This document shows, one piece after another, positions 4,901 through 5,870 of a stretch of DNA of 5,870 bases. The position numbers were made by a program, and so were the translations under genes. The stretch comes from Micavibrio sp. (GTDB lineage Bacteria > Pseudomonadota > Alphaproteobacteria > Micavibrionales > Micavibrionaceae). The stretch's first letter is position 1. The number at the start of each line of letters is the position of its first letter. The stretch is from contig JALTZE010000043.1 in NCBI GenBank assembly GCA_027051315.1, positions 1-5,870 on the forward strand. Direction: 5' to 3'. Below the pieces are notes generated by a model, which worked only from the letters and a program-made list of their open reading frames with translations, searched no databases and had not been told where the DNA came from.

Positions 4901-5870
4901 ATGAACAATATTATCAAAACAGAAAAATCATTGATGAAGTCACGTTGGGTTATGGCTGATGTTGATTTTGATGAAGTTACAAAAATTTCACAAAAATTTC
5001 AAATTCCTGAAATAATTTCCCGTCTTTTAATATCTCGGGAAATTCGGGAAGATAAAATTGAGTCATTCTTAAATCCTACTTTGGCACGTGATTTTCCTGA
5101 CCCGTCTTCTATGAAAGATGTTGATGAATTATCAGAATATTTGGCGCAAGCAATTATTGATAAAAAGCCAATAGGGGTTTTTGGTGATTTTGATGTTGAT
5201 GGGGCAACTTCGTCTGCGGTTTTGAAAAGATTTTTTAGACATTATGGTATGGACGTACCTATTTATATTCCTGATAGAATGGTGGAAGGATATGGTCCTA
5301 ATATAGAGGCTTTAAAGAAGCTGAAAGAACAGGGCTGCGAGATAGTTCTTATTTGTGATTGCGGTATTACTTCCAATGAAATTATCAAGCAAGGGAAAGA
5401 TTTAGGGTTAGAAATTGCAATATTGGACCATCATGAACCAGATAATTCTGTTGGTCTTCCTCCTGCTGATTTTGTGGTTGACCCAAAAAGGGCAGATGAT
5501 AAAAGTGGGCTTGGGATTTTAGCGGCTGTGGGCGTGGTTTTTATGGTTTGTGTTGCTACTAATGCCAAACTTCGTGAAAAAGGCTTCCAAGATGCTTCAT
5601 TAAAGGAAATGCTGGATATTGTAGCATTAGGTACGGTGTGCGATATGGTTCCTTTGCTTGGAGTTAATCGTATGTTGGTTCGTGCTGGATTTGCTCAATT
5701 TATGAGAAGTAACAATGTTGGTATAAAAGCTTTGATGGAGGTCGCGGGTATTGATGGGGACATTAACTCGTATCATTGTGGGTTTGTATTAGGACCACGA
5801 ATAAATGCAGGGTCAAGAGTTCATAAGGCTGAGCTTGGTGCTATATTGCTTGGAACAGAAGATGCAGAAG
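4901..5870 (+). CDS. recJ: Single-stranded-DNA-specific exonuclease RecJ, N-terminal part (cut by window end)
   Basis: 5'-3' single-strand DNA exonuclease of the DHH family, acting in RecF-pathway recombination, mismatch repair and base excision repair. The reading frame is open to the window edge: 323 complete codons of an expected 570-600. Visible motifs are DFDVDG (residues 96-101, motif I), DCG (153-155), DHH (176-178), LGTVCDMVPL (243-252, with Asp248) and LGPRINAGSR (297-306), in family order, so the catalytic Asp and His residues appear intact. Residues 8-16 (EKSLMKSRW) resemble the conserved RecJ N-terminus (RSL.GRRW), which supports ATG 4901 over ATG 4934. The 15-base gap after glpX has no good Shine-Dalgarno, so translation may depend on coupling. 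The missing part should hold the DHHA1 and OB-fold domains; the cut reflects only the window end. Confidence 0.96.
   Translation, partial: MNNIIKTEKSLMKSRWVMADVDFDEVTKISQKFQIPEIISRLLISREIREDKIESFLNPTLARDFPDPSSMKDVDELSEYLAQAIIDKKPIGVFGDFDVDGATSSAVLKRFFRHYGMDVPIYIPDRMVEGYGPNIEALKKLKEQGCEIVLICDCGITSNEIIKQGKDLGLEIAILDHHEPDNSVGLPPADFVVDPKRADDKSGLGILAAVGVVFMVCVATNAKLREKGFQDASLKEMLDIVALGTVCDMVPLLGVNRMLVRAGFAQFMRSNNVGIKALMEVAGIDGDINSYHCGFVLGPRINAGSRVHKAELGAILLGTEDAE
4980..5001 (+). repeat. Perfect tandem 11-base duplication inside recJ
   Basis: CAAAAATTTCA occurs twice head to tail (4980-4990 and 4991-5001). The unit is not a multiple of three, so the copies encode different residues (TKISQKFQ spans both). 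Loss or gain of one copy would shift the recJ frame near codon 30. It may be a chance product of A/T-rich codons. Confidence 0.6.

Overview
This window is AT-rich (G+C roughly one third, judged by eye). It carries five genes, all on the + strand, with no sign of insertion sequences, tRNA or rRNA genes, CRISPR arrays or phage genes. The gene order hom - glpX - recJ, and the style of the three proteins (a GlpX beginning DRNLALE and a RecJ with the RSL..RW-like N-terminus), point to an alphaproteobacterium, most like the Rhodospirillales but unusually AT-rich. This placement is inferred from synteny and protein style, not from a search.

Layout. Positions 1-103 are an untranslated leader holding only a possible six-codon ORF. 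Positions 104-1828 encode a cytoplasmic cyclic-di-GMP protein with a PAS-like sensor, a degenerate GGDEF domain and an apparently intact EAL phosphodiesterase domain. A 150-base gap (1829-1978) holds a possible promoter and an AT-only inverted repeat. It is followed by a small acidic lipoprotein of unknown function with a GTG start (1979-2506). A GC-rich hairpin (2513-2538) ends that gene and lies just ahead of the ribosome binding site of hom. Next come homoserine dehydrogenase (2564-3853), class II fructose-1,6-bisphosphatase GlpX (3863-4885) and the first 323 codons of the single-strand exonuclease RecJ (4901 to the window edge). The gaps between these three genes are only 9 and 15 bases, so they are probably cotranscribed.

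How the genes work together. Hom makes homoserine for threonine and methionine, GlpX performs the committed phosphatase step of gluconeogenesis, and RecJ is a DNA repair nuclease. They share no pathway and look like a conserved housekeeping operon. The EAL protein and the lipoprotein are separate upstream units. Both could relate to the cell surface or lifestyle, but nothing in the sequence links them functionally.

I found no convincing new biological system. The points most worth a second look are the EAL protein, whose dead GGDEF domain still keeps its guanine-recognition residues; the repeat-containing orphan lipoprotein; and the hairpin that leaves no room for a hom promoter downstream of it.
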